From assembly GCA_951799445.1 (NCBI GenBank), contig OX637296.1, positions 20,894,001 to 20,958,000 of the forward strand: a DNA stretch of 64,000 nucleotides, in the 5' to 3' direction. Both the position numbers and the translations under genes were made by a program. The notes beneath the pieces are model-generated. The model saw only the letters and a list, made by a program, of their open reading frames with translations, had not been told where the DNA came from and ran no database searches. This document shows positions 1-11,586 of this stretch, one piece after another (the first letter of the stretch is position 1; every line of letters begins with the position of its first letter). This stretch comes from Pseudisothecium myosuroides (lineage: Eukaryota > Streptophyta > Bryopsida > Hypnales > Lembophyllaceae).

Positions 1-112
1 GTCATTCTAGATTGGATGGGTACTGTGCCTGGTTGTCTCTGTGCCCTTCTTTAAATATTGCGTTGCAATTAGTCCTTTGATATTGAGTCCGATGTGTGGA
101 TTGGCTGTTCAG

Positions 113-2560
113 GTTTAGTTATCTCGTTGTGACTGCTGGTCTTCTTACTCTTGGTGCTGTGACATTAAATTGGATATGCGACAAAATAACGGAAGCTGGA
201 TTTGGTAAGTCTTTGTTGATCCTTGAGATTATACTTTTGACCTGGGGATCGAGCAGACTTAGTGACATGTCAGTTTCTGGCTTTTCTGTTACTGCAATCG
301 TTTTCAAGCATTTTGTGATTCAGCACCTGACATCGTGACTGTTTCTGTGCTTTAGGTCAAGGATCCTCACTTATTATTTGCATTGGCATACTGAAGGGGT
401 ATTCAGAGACTCTGCTTAAGATGCTAATGAATCTCCAACGTAGGTTCTCACTCACATATGATCTATAGGTTTCACCAGCTTAGAAGGCAATGTATGGGTT
501 ATTGAAAATCGAGCAAGTTGGAATTTTACTGTATTCGGGTTACTCCTTACACTCGATTGCTTTGTTAAGATGTTGTTCTTTTGATATATTTGAGTCTGGT
601 GTTTGAGTCACGATTTTGTGTCATTGCAGGCGGATCCACGGGTTGGGGTCCTTCAATTTTTGTTTTCCTGGGTGTCTTCCTCGTCATCACCATGTGGGCA
701 GTGCTTGTTACGGAAGGCCGTCGAAAAATAAAAATGGTGTACTACAATTTTGAGTTAGCGCCCACCAAAGCGTATGTCTTCATCCGTCATCCTATATGTC
801 CACCGTTCTTTTAAGTGCATAGATATCCTCTTTCACGGTGGACGTTCCCTTGTCCTCTTCTTCTCTTTGGTTGAACATGTTGCGTCACAGGGACAACCAA
901 GTGTGCATAGAAGAGACTGGTTCTTTGCAGTTCACTAAATGGTTACTAATTGATTGGTGCCCTTGTTGGTGTTTCCATTTACAGCAAGGCGGATGTAGGA
1001 TTGCAGGAAGTGGAGCCGTATATTCCTTTCAACATAAATCCTACAGGGATGCAGCCTGTACTTACTACGACATATCTTATGGCAGTGCCGTCACTTCTTG
1101 CCAAGTACGATCCCCCTTCAACTAGCAACTAGGTTTTTTATCCGAAATATATAGTTCATGTTTACTGCTGACGCTTTTGCTACTGCTTTGACTCATTAAT
1201 GGCCAATGATTTTGGCAGTTTCACACGCGCTGGAGGTTTCTGGCACCAACTACGGAGCACATTAAACCCAGCATGGCCTCCTGCCCCTGGAGCAAGTCCT
1301 TTGGTCTACTATGGATTCAATGCTTTGTTTATTTTTATTTTCAACATTTTAGATATAGTAAGTGGAACTTCGAGCCTGGGGAAACATTGGAATCTAAGCA
1401 TGTGTATTTTCTCTTAAAGAATGTCAGAATGCATTAAGTATTCATGGATCAGTGATAATCATATCTGTGTATATATTCTGAAATTTTTTTTTGCCACCAT
1501 TTTGCGTTGTGTAAGGTATGGGCACCCAGGATCGCCACTTGAAATGAATGAAATCTGAATATTTGAGGTGGCGGTTTTGGGTGCACATACCTTACCTTAT
1601 GTTAATGGATGGCGCCTCTGAGAGGTAGTTCAGGATATTGGTTTCAGTGTACCTTCTGGGAGTAGAGGTTCCGATTTGCTAATTATGGTATATATGCTGC
1701 TTTTTCAGTGCTTTTGGAAGTTGTGGTGAAATACTTTTGAGGTGTATATGGGGACTTCATAATAGAGGAAGCTTACCGACTGGTTTCAAACTCTTGCAGG
1801 TGGATACGCCAAAAGAAATTACTGAGTACTTGATGAAGATTGGTGCTAGAGTGCCCCAAATTAAACCCGGTCGTCAAACTATCGAGTATTTAACTAAAGT
1901 CCAAAAATCGACACGTTTTTGGGGTGCGTTTCTCTCACCTTGATTTCTATATTTGCACTAACGTATATCTCAAACGTCCATAGAGTTTATTTTTTGTACT
2001 ACCTAACGCTTAATATGCTGAGTTAGATTTTCTGCTAGTGGTTGGGGGTTGACCTTGTATGGTTGCTGCAATCAAGGGGCAGAGAATAGGTTCTAGCACA
2101 GTGTCATGATGCTCTGGTGCTTGTTCTCCTTGCTGTAACAGGAGGTATTTTGTTAGCGATGTTGGTGACAGTATCAACAATAGTGGACAACAGATTCAGA
2201 GCTATTCACCAGGGTGGCAGCATTGGTTTCACATCTATGCTCATTATTGTGCGTTCTCTTTACTTTTCCACCTCTCTGTTCCGTTTTCAAAATTTTATCT
2301 TACTATAACGCTCAGATATGTCAGCTGTCCATTATCTTGGATGATCACTCCATCAAGTGCAGGGAGGGCATGTTGTGCAGTACCGAAATTTGCAATGGTG
2401 CTAAAGAAGGATGCCGAGGCCAATTCCATTCTTCGAATCTGTACGCTGACTCTGGTGATTTGTGTATCAGGTGGGCTCAATAATTGAGTTAAGGAGGTCA
2501 TACATGGCCTATAATGTGATGCCAGAGCTTAGCAAGGTCTTGAAGCGTTATGGAGCTTAA
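113..2560 (+). CDS. SCY2: SecY2-type protein translocase subunit, 3' part (8 exons)
   Basis: Channel subunit of a second Sec translocase, known in Arabidopsis as SCY2 and placed in the plastid inner envelope. Exons read 113-204, 356-439, 630-771, 985-1104, 1219-1357, 1800-1923, 2142-2248 and 2471-2560. All junctions keep phase and all introns are GT-AG. The spliced protein shows SecY features in order: a helix followed by WICDKITEAGFGQGSSLII (the SecY 'ITERGIGNGISLII' segment), LVTEGRRKI, EPYIPFNINPTGMQPVL (SecY 'lP.k.N.aGv.P'), the TPKEITEYLMKIGARVPQIK loop before a conserved PG, and further membrane helices. About 298 C-terminal residues are present; the N-terminal helices lie before the window. 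The ending (GSIIELRRSYMAYNVMPELS then KVLKRYGA) resembles SCY2 more than SCY1 as I recall it. No break is seen. SCY1 is the less likely alternative. Confidence 0.88.
1511..1595. repeat. Intronic foldback hairpin in SCY2
   Basis: Inside SCY2 intron 5 (1358-1799), arms at about 1511-1542 and 1563-1595 are near-perfect inverted complements (GTAAGGTATGGGCACCC against GGGTGCACATACCTTAC), with a loop of about 20 bases. It could be a miRNA-like or MITE-derived foldback. A similar GGTGCACATACCTTA string occurs near 23530, so part of the arm is repeated elsewhere in the window. Confidence 0.65.
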
Positions 2561-3354
2561 AATTAGACGTACTAGCATGCAGCCGACATTGTTACCCAAA
2601 TACATGCAGATTCGGCACTCCTATCATGAGCATACATACTTGGTAATTTCCTCTTTCCTTTGAGCATCAACTCTTGCAAAGTCTGTTTGAATGGCTTCCT
2701 TATGGTGGCGTCGTCTGTAGGTGGATGTTTTTTCAAATGCTTGCTCTCATTTTATAACTCAGATACTTGTACTTGTAGGGAAGAAGGAAGCTTGACAAGA
2801 GGGTTTTATATCATGGTATTGATAATGATTCAACAAATACAACAGTTTCTTTTAAGGTGAATAACCCAGAGTGTCGTACTCTTTCAACTAAGTTCTGCTC
2901 ATGATCTTCAACAAATTTAAGGACCGGGAGAAAACATGTTTTCTTGTCAATTCGAGTGCGTGTGTAGGCGTTGATGCCTTGCTGTTAGTGACACTCATAC
3001 ATATTGTAGATGATTCAGATTCGGAAGCCGAATATGAGGATTGGAATGGTTGGCTATGTGAATTCAATAAAAAGCGAGAGCTTCCACTTGCTCTGATACT
3101 TCTATTGTTTTCTCTGTGAAGAGTCCGGCTATCTGATGGTGATTCTATTTCTCTCATTCTTTACCATGTCCTATACATGGTGTACTGATGTTATTTCTCA
3201 GACTTCTTACGGTGTCCTGTGCTAGGTAGAGTTATAGTAATAAGTATCTGAAGGTTGGCATTAGCTGGAAGGTATGCTTTCAAGTAACAGCACCTAAAAT
3301 TGTCCAAATAAGAGATTGAGCATGGTACCTATGAGTGAACTAAGAATTTTATGC
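2561..3354. other. Intergenic, 3' flank of SCY2
   Basis: No convincing gene. It presumably includes the SCY2 3' UTR. Short open frames on both strands have no recognisable motif. Confidence 0.5.
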
Positions 3355-3530
3355 TGGGTCTTCTTGGTAGTCAGAAGGGAATTCTAGATTCTCTTTAAGT
3401 GCATTTTTGGACACTATGAGTTAATTATGAGTTTTTAAAGTACTAGAGTTAGATGTACCCAAAATCAATGGTAGGCTCTCAGAAGGGCTTACATTTTTTA
3501 GGCATGAATCTAGATTAACTTAATAGATTA
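3355..3530 (+). repeat. Dispersed repeat R1, copy a
   Basis: Contains TTGGTAGTC..AAGG..ATTC..TTCTCT, then a run ending in GCATTTTTGGACAC, and later TAGGCTCTC. The same order of blocks recurs near 10195-10375, 42085-42215 and, more divergently, 43560-43690. It also forms the tail of both X copies (about 5600-5765 and 23285-23440). It could be a SINE-like or MITE remnant. No target duplication was defined. Confidence 0.55.
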
Positions 3531-3564
3531 AATCTTTTGACTTGAGCTCGTTTATAACTTTTAG

Positions 3565-4810
3565 GCAAAAGACAATGTAAACTGCAGCTAATGCAAACTG
3601 GTCATGACCATGAAGGATAATGGAGAGGTGACCATGACCATCGTCTTATTTGCATGAAATTCAGCTACTCTTTGTAACTTCTAAAGTTTGCAAGCTAGCT
3701 AAGTCCATATGTTGCACAGAGGGCTCTAAATCATAAATGAAGCCCGGTATAGCATGATAAAGGGTGTAAACCATTAGATTAAATTCCATGCTTTTTAACA
3801 TAATAAATTTGTATTCACAAAAACATACTAGAGTCTTTTTGAAGAGCCCTTCTAATTTCTTTAGCAGACACAAAATTGTCTTCTATTGAGCAAGTCATGT
3901 ACATACACACCAACATGATTTTCTTGGGGTTGTGCTCCATGGTGGACCATTTCTGATAAAAGCTCTTAACCCTGGAGCACCACAGACGCCATTCCGTGGT
4001 GTTTCGATGACAATACTCTTCACTATTAATGTTACTGTTCAAAAGTAGTTTTTCATCCTTCTTTTCCCTATTGACCTTTCATGTTGGGTTATGAAGAGTA
4101 TCCAATTGAGTTTGTAGTCTTTCCAATATTTGTCTTCACTTAAATGAGAAGTTATTAAAAAAAACGGATCACAAAATATGCTATTTTAGTGTATTTTGGA
4201 AAGTTGTTGTTCCTTGCTCTAAATCTGAAATTTCTCCACAAAAATGATATTTTTTGAGTTTGAGCCCAACTAACAAAATGAAGGTCATCTACTCTAGTTT
4301 CTACTCCAATTTGAATTTTGAAAAAAATCCTAGTATTTAATATTTAATAGCAATTTGAACTTTGGGTGTATTTTCAAAGTCTATTATTTTCTAATTATAG
4401 AATGACACGGAAATTGAGTTTACACCATAATGTTTTTCATTGCAATATACACACATGGTGAAATTTTCAGATTTTTTGAAATAATTTTCTATTTAATATG
4501 ATTTTTCTTCATTTTCTCTTCAAAAATTCTCAAAAAAATCAATTTTCTACAAAAAAAATCTAAATTTTTTGTGAAGTAAAGAAGACATGTAATTTCATCT
4601 TTGAAAAATAAATAAAAAAATTTCTTACATATCTAGTTGCAAAATGGTAGCAAATAGAGTGATGGACAGTGAGGTTTGAAATCAATGGTCATTTAGGGGT
4701 TAAAGAACTTTATAGCTAGTGCTTGCACTTTGTTGGGGAATTTAGAAGCTATACAAATTTCTTGAATTTTACCCTCATAAAATCTTCGAAGAAGCAACTC
4801 TTCATTTATG
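3565..4810 (-). pseudogene. Cyclin H (CYCH-like) pseudogene, copy 1
   Basis: Read from the minus strand, it resembles cyclin H, the regulatory subunit of the CDK-activating kinase/TFIIH. A segment at 4703-4806 reads [20 protein letters not shown] then [10 protein letters not shown]. It continues, after a transposon, with SFYQKWSTMEHNPKKIMLVC and SIEDNFVSAKEI (3835-3966), then LKSMEFNLMVYTLYHAIPGF and IYDLE. These match the CYCH order '[70 protein letters not shown]'. It is disrupted by the element at 3966-4703, and by a 2-nt deficit relative to copy 2 near 3685 that brings in a stop after SLQTLEVTKSS. Similarity fades near 3565. Residues 5' of 4810 (to about 5160) are also shared with copy 2, but I cannot place them in the cyclin H family. 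No introns are evident, so a retrocopy is possible. Confidence 0.8.
3966..4703. mobile_element. TTAA-flanked MITE (piggyBac-like), inserted in cyclin H
   Basis: A 738-bp AT-rich element bounded by TTAA at 3966-3969 and 4700-4703. Ends are TTAACCCTGGAGCACC (left) and CATTTAGGGGTTAA (right). Deleting the element plus one TTAA joins TTCTTTAAGAGCTTTTAT on the minus strand, which reads FFKSFY, exactly the cyclin H 'YFKRFY' position. The TTAA is therefore a true 4-bp target duplication. A relative in the same orientation lies at 23881-24613, and a truncated one at 28495-28825. There is no transposase open frame. TTAA specificity is the hallmark of piggyBac superfamily transposases; the superfamily assignment is inferred. 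Confidence 0.85.
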
Positions 4811-5831
4811 GATAGATGCTATGGTAATGACCCTTGCCTTCTATCTTCTAAAGCAAAGTCACAAGGATAGCTCAAAATAACAGATAATTCCACCGATGAG
4901 GTTAACCTCTCCATGGAGTTCGTGCAAATTTTTCTGAAATTGAGCTCTTGGAAGTTTGCGCTTAGAATTCCATCTTCTCCGAAAAATAGTTCAAGCAAGT
5001 CAGCATCTCCAACATCGCCAAACACTTGCAATCGGATTGCTGCAAATTGACTCCAGAAAGAGCTCACAGAGTGGCAAGTGAACGCTCCTTGTGGATTCAA
5101 GCATGAAGTTAATGATAGTTTGCAAAGGTATGAATTCGCTGTGTTTTAGGGCTTAGAGTCGAGTTTTATCTCATCTACCAAGGATGTGCCAACTCGTTGC
5201 CTGGGCAGTGGTTACATGAAACAACAGGCTTGTTTTCTGTCAAATTTCAGTGGAGCAACATGAATTAAAGTGCATTTGCTCGTAATATTTCATCAGTCTT
5301 GAGACTATGTGATATCGAGAAAAGATTTTTTCCAATGTCGAGAAATGTTTGGCGTGGCACGGTGATTCTCATTTGTTTTTAGGAGATTTGAGAAAATTAT
5401 TGGTTGGGTGCAGAAAAAAGGATCTGCTTACTGTATATTTGTACCCTGACGACGACCACCCAAGAATTTAGCACCCCAGTAACAAACAGCAAAGATATGC
5501 ACCACAAGGTAGGATTGAAAGATAAGGCATGTGCACCCATAATCAACACTCCTCAAAATGCAACACCTCCATTTGGACTAAAAGCGTCACTTCTTCTTAG
5601 ATATTGATCACTCAATATGTACACAATGAAAACATGAAAGTCTACAAGAGCCTACTATTGGTTCTTTTGTACAACTAGAGTCTGTGCTTTAAAATCTTAT
5701 AACTTATTCAAATCAAATGGTGTCCAAATAATGCATGCAAAACTGCATCCAAATCCTCCTTCACTTGCCAATAAGATCTAATAAAACAATGCATGTTTAA
5801 AAACCGTAACTGTGCTGAATGGTGGTTAGTG

Positions 5832-8150
5832 TCAATTAGAGGTGTGCAGCGCAGTGGCCGCTGCAATCAGACATTGGACATAGATGTCAGTGCTCCTGCC
5901 AACACAAACATATTCAGCATCTGGACTCAAAGTCACATCACGAGCTTTCAGGCTCTCCCTTGTCTCCTCAATATCACGTAGCATTTCGTCCAAACATTCG
6001 AGATAATCACAAGGATCTGAGCAATAGGCTAACTGGAAACCACTACGAGGTGCAGATCTCAACTCCCGACTTAACCGACGTAGAAGGCGAGCAAACGCTT
6101 GTGAGTGAGGCACGTCTGCCATAAAATTTTCGGTCACCATGTACCAAAACAGAAACCTTTTCACAACAAAGACATATTGCTCGGTGGTGATGCGATTCGC
6201 TTGGACTTTGGCCTTCGGATAAATCAGTAGGAGATCTGCATCCACAGTTTCAGCCACAAAAAATCGAGTTCATTGGGAGGAGCACTTGGGTTTCCATTAT
6301 AACCAAACAACCAGTTTCTCACATCCATCAATTTCTCCTTCCTTGTGGGACATTCACACTGGGTCTTTTGAAAAAGTAAACTCATTTACATATTCAGCTA
6401 GCATCGCACGTTGCCCACGCGGTTGCTACAAAAAAAGACCACATGAAACAAAAATCACATTCAAAATACTCACCATTTTCCTCTTGCTTGGCCAACTTCA
6501 AGAGCTGCATGGGGACCGTGCTTGTGTCTTCCTGTCCTCCTCCTGAAACCCATCCTTCGAACGCTGGAGTCTGACATGCCCGGCTATTGTCAACTAAGTT
6601 GGGAGAAGAGGGGTCATTGCATTCTTGATCCGCCAGGTATCGATAGATTCGAGGTGTTGTCCTCCGAGTTGCAGAGTCGGTAGTGAAGACATGATCCAGA
6701 TCAAAATTAGGGTTGTCTGGCACTTCGTCTGTGACATTTCTGCATATCCCATGGCCAGCATCCCTTATTAATCTATTTCAGTTACCTCGTCCAAAATAAA
6801 GACATAACAATAAGCTCTAATAAGTAAATAATAACCTCAAAAATCATTCCAACTTGGGAACTGGTAAGGTAGTTATCAAAGGTTATTCAAATACCCAAAG
6901 ACCGAGAGACTCTATATGAAGCCCAGACGTATGCACTGGTACTGTAGAAAAAACACCTTAAAGTTTAAGTTGGAAATGGCCATGAAGTAACACCGAGATA
7001 TTGCACTTCTTTCTGTTGCAGGTGTGAGGTACAGTAACATACTAAAGAAACTCGCCCATAACAAGTAATTAAACTCGACTTCCGAAACAACATAACCATG
7101 GTTAGTTTTGTGAAAGAATATTGAATGACATTAACAAAATAAGAAGTGACTGCCTTTGGAAATCCCTTGAAGCACCAGCTATTTGGTTGGCTTCCTAGCC
7201 AAGAAAACCAGATCAACACACAATAGTGACCCAATACCGGCCATAACAAAGATAAAAGGCAAAGAGTACAAGATAGACATACGTGGCATTTGAGGTGCTT
7301 GCCATTGTAACTGTCCGTTCCTGCCTGCAAACATCAGATCTCTGCTGTCAAACATCCAAAAGCAAGATCCTTCCAAGGTACCTCCGAAGTGAACAAGGTG
7401 ATCGAGGTGATCAAGGTGTTGAAGGTGAACAAGGTACCTCCAAGGTGAAATTCCAAACTTACTGTCTTCCATAAGTTCAATGCACCAGCCACACTCAGCG
7501 TACATTTCATACCACCGAAGCCTGAAGGACAAATTCTGTGTACTTGAAGTCCACAAACTCGACCTGCTGGTCCTTATGATCAGTGGGAAAAACAGAGGAC
7601 AAGAAGTTGAAGATACTAATAACATGTCCCCCTTCCAATTCCAATTCCAATCTCCATTACAGCAATTAATTCCTACAACCTATTCATCCCACAGCGTGCA
7701 CAAGCACGCCCATTCAGCACCGTGCACAAGCAAGACGGAGCGTTCAGAATAGACAGACAGACAGAGTTTTTGCATCGATCAGGCTTACAAATCGTTGAGA
7801 ACGGGCATGCACTTGTTGCCGCTGCCTGCCTTCCTTTTGCTGGTCTTCACAGAATCGTGATCACCACCACTTCCAATGACTGCCCCCCTGCACCAATACT
7901 AGAACCACCAGCAATCAATACGAAATCCCGATGCCATAGCTAAGAATTGGACAAGCAAGCAACTTAATTCCCATTAATTGCAAATCAAGAGTGTAAGTGC
8001 GAAATACAGCATATTTCATGAGAGCAATCTAGAACCATACGATCGAGAAGGGGGGACGAGTGAGGGGAAGGTTGAGTACGTGGGTATGGGAGCTGGGGAG
8101 CTCGCTATGGAACTGAGACTGGAGTGCGTTGCGGCTTTCTAACAAGCAGC
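5832..8150 (-). pseudogene. Gene X, copy 1: unrecognised multi-exon gene, probably broken
   Basis: I do not recognise the family. Segments shared with copy 2 behave like exons. In 5'-3' order: IFNFLSSVFPTDH then DQQVEFVDFKYTE (about 7520-7625); a segment at 6580-6730 reading NVTDEVPDNPNFDLDHVF, SATRRTTPRIYRYLADQEC and QTPAFEGWVSGG, ending before a GTGAGT donor near 6472; an acceptor near 6430 leading to QPRGQRAMLAEYVNEFTFSK; and a terminal block of about 140 residues (5832-6257) with ADLLLIYPKAKVQANRITTE, FVVKRFLFWY, SQAFARLLRRLSREL and YLECLDEMLRDIEETRESLK. The last part is helical and charged. Frames do not join cleanly: a stop follows FTFSKDPV in both copies, and an extra T near 6265 shifts the frame relative to copy 2. 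It may be a pseudogene, or I may have missed splice sites. Copy 1 is intact where copy 2 has a 1-nt deletion (near 6510). Confidence 0.5.
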
Positions 8151-8165
8151 AAGAAAACAGAGGAT

Positions 8166-9332
8166 TCTTCCTCTCAACGTGATAGGCATGCTACACTATC
8201 GGGCCAAGATTGGAAGGACCCAAAGCTGATTCACAAGCGGGGATCCTAAGAAGAAAAAATCGAGAAATCGAGGGAAGAAGGGGGACAAAATGCAATGAAC
8301 GAAAGTCACAGAAGTACAACCGGATGCTGCAACCAATGCAGAATGCAATAGTTCCATGGTCGCACAACTGGGTACTTATACTCACATGATTTGACTATCG
8401 GACACCAATCGGACGAACAATCGGATAATCTGCGGAATCAGATATCAAACAATCACTGTTGTCATCCGCACTACAGTATTTTCATCGTGGACAGAGTAGC
8501 TGCTGCGGGCACGGGATCGCTCAAATTTGGATGAATGTACATCATTTTGGATAAATACTGTAGATTAAATTTCATCCACGAATTGCAAGTTTCATTCATC
8601 TTTAAGGATGTAAGTAACTTCATCCTTCCAGACATGATCGCTGTCTGTACTAACTGCCAAAATTAAATTAAAAAAAACACCCTGCCTCCCTGGGGCCACC
8701 CCGGGGACCATCGGTGGCTCCAGGCCTGTGGTTTGGACCGTGGTTCCCCGAAATTCCTGTCTGGACATTCTCAGCAGCCCGCTCCTTTTTTTTCCTTTTT
8801 ATGGGGGGTGTCTGGAATTTCGAAAATTAACCCCTTTTGCATGTAACAATCAGAAACAGCCTACGGTTTAGGGTTCCTTGTGATTTCGAGCTGGTATTGC
8901 TGGGAATGAGGGAATACAAAAAACTAGAAAATTGGGGGCGTGTTCTATGGAGCTCTTGTAATAGCGGTTCCTATAATAGCGGTCTCTTGTGACCTTTTAA
9001 GCAAATTGGGGTTCATTGCATTGCGTTTTCGGTTTGTATTCTGAGCCTGAAGGGAGGTTCTCATCCTGCCCCTTCAGGAGTTCATTCCACTTTTGAGAGA
9101 GCGCATTTATGTACTCAAGCCGTTTGTTTGTCGATTCTTGCTTGGATGGATCACTGGGCTGGACAAGGTTCCGGCTATTGACATGCTTGGTTTCCTCCCA
9201 GATTTTCTTGCTCGTAAGCATTTTTCACAACCTTGTTTAATATTCTGATCACGAACCAAAATTTTCTGATTACAATCAATACATGATTGAGATGGACAGA
9301 CTGTATTATCAACGGGTGTTGTGTTCTTGTAG
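8166..9332. other. Intergenic, no clear gene
   Basis: Upstream of X copy 1, beyond the end of the duplicated block. It contains a short GC-richer patch (8690-8800) and repeated 'TTTCATCC' strings (8560-8630). A 74-codon minus-strand frame (8997-9221) is rich in charged residues but has no recognised motif. Confidence 0.4.
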
Positions 9333-9412
9333 GATTATTCAATATGCTGGAGTTACGACAGCAGGCTGATCTAGCTCTCAAAGAATTTATGCAGGATATT
9401 GAAACTGCTCCA
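9333..9412 (+). other. Possible orphan exon
   Basis: An 80-nt open segment preceded by TTCTTGTAG and followed by a consensus GTAAGT donor. One frame reads LFNMLELRQQADLALKEFMQ then DIETAP, a plausible amphipathic helix. No adjacent exon was found on either side. It may be a captured or left-over exon of an unrecognised gene, or chance. Confidence 0.3.
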
Positions 9413-9833
9413 GTAAGTGCTCATAATCACCCCGTTAGCTCCAAGTGGCCAAATATCCAGACATGACTACCTCCGTCACTCAGTGACCAGTGACCGGCAA
9501 ACCGGATGACCATCGCACTTGCAGCACGACACACCTTGCCTGGCATGCACGGCACTCATACGGGCTCGTAGAAAAGCGGCAGGGTTCAGTACTGAAGCCA
9601 CCACGCTTGGTCAACTTTGCCATACTTCTACTATTTTGCTATTTCAACTACAGTACTGAATTTATACCATAAAATGATCGAAGTGCTGCAGCACCTTCAA
9701 ACGGCCTGAAAATTTCAGAAATTGATTCTCTCTCCATATTGTATGTTCACAAAAAAAGAGGCTTTGTACGGCACTAATGGTGGAGTTTTTGCACACGGTA
9801 TTCACTTCCTGCTTCTGTACAGTGCCCGTACAC

Positions 9834-9988
9834 AGGAAGACTGGGGAGGCATTACCCTCCCCGGTATTCTTTTGTAGGTTGTTCCTTCATCCCCCTTGAC
9901 TTTCTTAAAACAGAAAGTTAAGGGGGGGGGGGTGAAGGAACAACCTACACAAAAATACCGGGGAGGGTAACGCCTCCCCGTTCTTCCT
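9834..9988. repeat. Long perfect-type hairpin
   Basis: Arms 9834-9905 and 9912-9988 are inverted complements for over 70 bases with a loop of about 6 bases (TAAAAC). Arms include TGGGGAGGCATTACCCTCCC on the left and GGGAGGGTAACGCCTCCCCG on the right, plus a C5 tract against a G10 tract. The few mismatches and tiny loop point to a recent foldback element or a young MIRNA-like locus. The GC content contrasts with the AT-rich surroundings. Confidence 0.8.
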
Positions 9989-10194
9989 ATGGTATCTTCA
10001 AAGCAAACCTGCATTAGGGGTTAATGGGTTGTTGTTGTGTCTGCATGGGGAGGGAGTGACTCCGAGTGCCGGTGGATGGCAAGCACGCATTTTTGTTCAG
10101 AATATCCCGTTAAGGTAACTACAACTAAAATGGCAACTGTTTAAGCAATTCAGCTGATTTCAGATTTTCAAGCATGGTTCTCATTATTGTATTG

Positions 10195-10375
10195 GAATTT
10201 TTTTTGTAGGGTCTTGTTGGTAGTCCAAAGGGGATTCCAGGTTCTCTAAGAATGCATTTTTTGGACACCGTATGAATAAACTATGAATATTCAAAGTGCT
10301 GAAAATAGGTGTTTCTAAAACCGATCCTAGACTCTCATGAATAGTGGGAGTACATTTTAGGCAAGAATCTATAGG
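10195..10375 (+). repeat. Dispersed repeat R1, copy b
   Basis: TTGTTGGTAGTCCAAAGGGG, then GCATTTTTTGGACACCGTAT, a run with AAAGTGCTGAAAATAGGTGT, and CTAGACTCTCATGAATAG. It has the same order of blocks as the copy at 3355-3530 and the 3' tails of X. Confidence 0.6.
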
Positions 10376-11583
10376 GGTCAAAATTGGATGTAGTTACCTT
10401 AGTGAGCTTCTTTTCTGTGAGGTTTGGGGTGGAAGGGCCTTTTGAGGTTGGGCACTTGGTTGGAAGGCCAGGCAAGAATTTGACCTTTTTCTCCAAAATG
10501 TCCATGACAATTGAGCTCCCCTATTTTTTTGAATTATCAAAAAGACAACTTACTCTAATTTTTGGTTGTCAGAAATACTAACTTCCAAATTTTTGGGTTG
10601 TAATAGTCATGTTTTCCAAAAATAATTGATTTCATTTTCTATTAGCAGTTTAGCAGACAAAAGCCTATAAACTATTCTAGTCTAAAACAAAATATCTATC
10701 TATGTATGTATGTAAATATGCCAATTTCTCACTATGTTAAGTAAGAAGCTAGGAATTATCAGTCAGCACAAACCATTCCTAAATGTGTTGCTTCATGTAC
10801 CACACCACATGACCTACATTTCTTCAAAATTAATTGAAACAATTGTAAAATTTTCCATTGCAATTCGCATTGGGGCTTCAAACATCTCCAAATTCAAACT
10901 ACTCCGGAATGATGACTTGACATGATTTTGAGTTTAGGAGTCTCTCATTATGTAAACTACGGTAGACTAAATAAAGTAAAAGTTACTTTCCAAGTGTCAA
11001 ACCTATTTATTTTTGCACTTTGGGGGTGAATATTTATGTTTTAGCTTGGATTTTTTGGGATTAATAAAGAATTCGAGTTTCGCACCAAATCAGATTTTAT
11101 AATATCATGACAAACTAGTGTAGTTGTGCGCCATTGGCCCAGTTCTTGTCATGATTTCATCGTGCAATTGTTTTTCATTATATATTTGTAAAAATTTATC
11201 AATAGTTTAATAAAAAATAGTGTGAAGATGTATACTTAAAGGTTTAAAAATGATGCTGGTGAATTAGCGTTAGTAGAGGGGTGATTTAGAGTCATGAGAC
11301 AAAAGAATTGAACAAATGATCTATAATTTAGCATAATTTAAGATCCAAAAATTACTCAAAATTCCATAACTTTTACATCATTGGTCCAGACACTTCAAAA
11401 TAAAGCCTATCATTAGGGGAGATTGAGGGCAAGGGTGGGCCATTTTAGGGCTTGTTCTCCTATTCTAAACCAACAATAACGCTATCAATTTTTTTTTCAA
11501 ACAAACAAACATACACAATATATATATATAAGTGAAAAACAAAATTTAATTATTTTATTTTTTTCAAAAAATTTGACGTGACA
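10376..11583. other. AT-rich intergenic DNA
   Basis: No gene recognised. Open frames are short and of low complexity. It includes an (AT)-type run near 11518-11530. Confidence 0.5.
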
Positions 11584-11586
11584 CTC

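Larger units (their letters stand above)
3565..8165 (-). repeat. Inverted duplicate block: cyclin H + X, copy 1
   Basis: Reverse complement of two separated stretches: 20850-23670 (gene X) matches 8165-5400, and about 40700-41830 (cyclin H and its upstream DNA) matches 5460-3565. The two homologies meet near 5440. Similarity looks high (long runs identical by eye) except for indels and the separate transposon insertions. Confidence 0.8.

Noticed and set aside
4819..5100. 93-codon minus-strand frame upstream of cyclin H, conserved in copy 2 (41069-41257)
   Set aside because: Conservation is explained by the block duplication. Reading frames differ downstream, and the peptide does not resemble cyclin H N-termini I know. 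Kept as part of the duplicate block only.
8997..9221. 74-codon minus-strand frame with charged residues (SQKWNELLKGQDE)
   Set aside because: It looks protein-like, but no family, splice partner or second copy was found, so it is not called as a gene.
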